DNA of 64,000 bases from Vibrio neonatus (GTDB lineage Bacteria; Pseudomonadota; Gammaproteobacteria; Enterobacterales; Vibrionaceae): contig NZ_AP024885.1 in the NCBI RefSeq assembly GCF_024346975.1, positions 806,001 to 870,000 of the forward strand. Reading direction: 5' to 3'. Positions within the stretch are counted from its first letter, which is position 1; each line of letters starts with the position of its first letter. Below the pieces are notes generated by a model, which was given only the letters and a program-made list of their open reading frames with translations, was not told the origin of the DNA and did not search any database. Made by a program: the position numbers and the translations under genes. Below, in pieces: positions 63,865 through 64,000 of the stretch.

Positions 63865-64000
63865 GTGATCAACGCAATTATACGATGGTCGATTCATAAC
63901 CGATTTCTGGTTCTAGTATTGACTGTATTTCTCACTCTAGGTGGTTTATACAGTATTAAAAATACGCCTGTGGATGCCATTCCTGATCTATCTGATGTCC
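63865..64000 (+). CDS. cusA: CusA-type RND heavy-metal efflux pump (partial, 3' end outside window)
   Basis: GTG start at 63865 two bases after the adaptor stop, with AAGGAGG upstream. The first 45 residues ([18 protein letters not shown], then [12 protein letters not shown]) match the N terminus of CusA/CzcA heavy-metal RND pumps, including the first membrane helix and the conserved DAIPDLSDV. The remaining ~1000 residues lie beyond the window. Confidence 0.93.
   Translation, partial: MINAIIRWSIHNRFLVLVLTVFLTLGGLYSIKNTPVDAIPDLSDV

Overview
This 64 kb window looks like chromosomal DNA of a marine gammaproteobacterium, most likely a Vibrio or close Vibrionaceae relative. The evidence is a UgpB very close to the enterobacterial protein, a TPP-riboswitch-controlled thiC, a Dcu-type C4-dicarboxylate carrier, an alginate lyase, an MshA-like prepilin, many small outer-membrane barrels and a moderate-to-low GC content. 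The genus is inferred; no rRNA or tRNA gene was seen. Unless a computation is named, assignments come from motifs and recalled family sequences, not from searches.

Layout. 1-4.6 kb: glycerol-3-phosphate/glycerophosphodiester uptake (ugpB-ugpA-ugpE, the last cut by the window edge) divergent from a ugpQ-like phosphodiesterase and a GlpR-like regulator. 4.9-9.9 kb: an iron-type operon behind a Fur-box-like site (imelysin, di-heme CxxCH protein, second imelysin, DUF1513 protein). 10.1-17.4 kb: outer-membrane barrels, a three-domain PL7 alginate lyase, a DUF1499 membrane protein, and an MFS exporter with divergent LysR regulator. 17.8-20.3 kb: manA, then a REP-associated tyrosine transposase (RAYT) surrounded by its repeat. 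20.3-27.0 kb: a secreted protease operon: a 1355-residue metzincin lipoprotein, a kexin-like S8 protease with P domain, and a 129-residue protein placed like the ORF2 chaperone of Aeromonas ASP protease. 27.5-36.4 kb: a TorA-like molybdoenzyme ending in a cytochrome c domain, then an RND pump with two lipoprotein adaptors and a TetR regulator.

36.5-45.0 kb is the most unusual locus. A sodium:solute symporter is followed by two tiny membrane-protein genes of 38 and 29 codons. Beside it are a sigma-54 activator, a well-formed -24/-12 promoter with an upstream palindrome, and a two-subunit molybdoenzyme closely resembling pyrogallol-phloroglucinol transhydroxylase (AthL/AthS). Its large subunit carries an extra N-terminal SCP2-like domain, and its Fe-S subunit lacks a conserved CxxC pair. 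A TauE/SafE exporter lies alongside. I read this as a regulated cluster for uptake and cytoplasmic conversion of a small, probably phenolic, compound.

45-56 kb is ordinary: a TraF_2-type barrel, orphan thiC with riboswitch, a Dcu carrier, an orphan prepilin, small barrels, a LysR regulator, a VOC protein and an FAD oxidoreductase. 56.4-64 kb is accessory: IS3 and LysR remnants, an EptA/MCR-type phosphoethanolamine transferase, a complete IS256-family element with intact target duplication, and a cus-type copper/silver efflux operon whose CusB carries two CusF-like domains (cusA cut by the window edge).

A 23-bp repeat beginning GGGGTCAGGTCTTGA occurs about 17 times between 13.1 and 56.9 kb, in both orientations. 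Copies mostly sit just 3' of stop codons with a fixed polarity, and twice (RAYT and thiC) the repeat itself supplies the last codons and the stop. It is the presumed target family of the RAYT.
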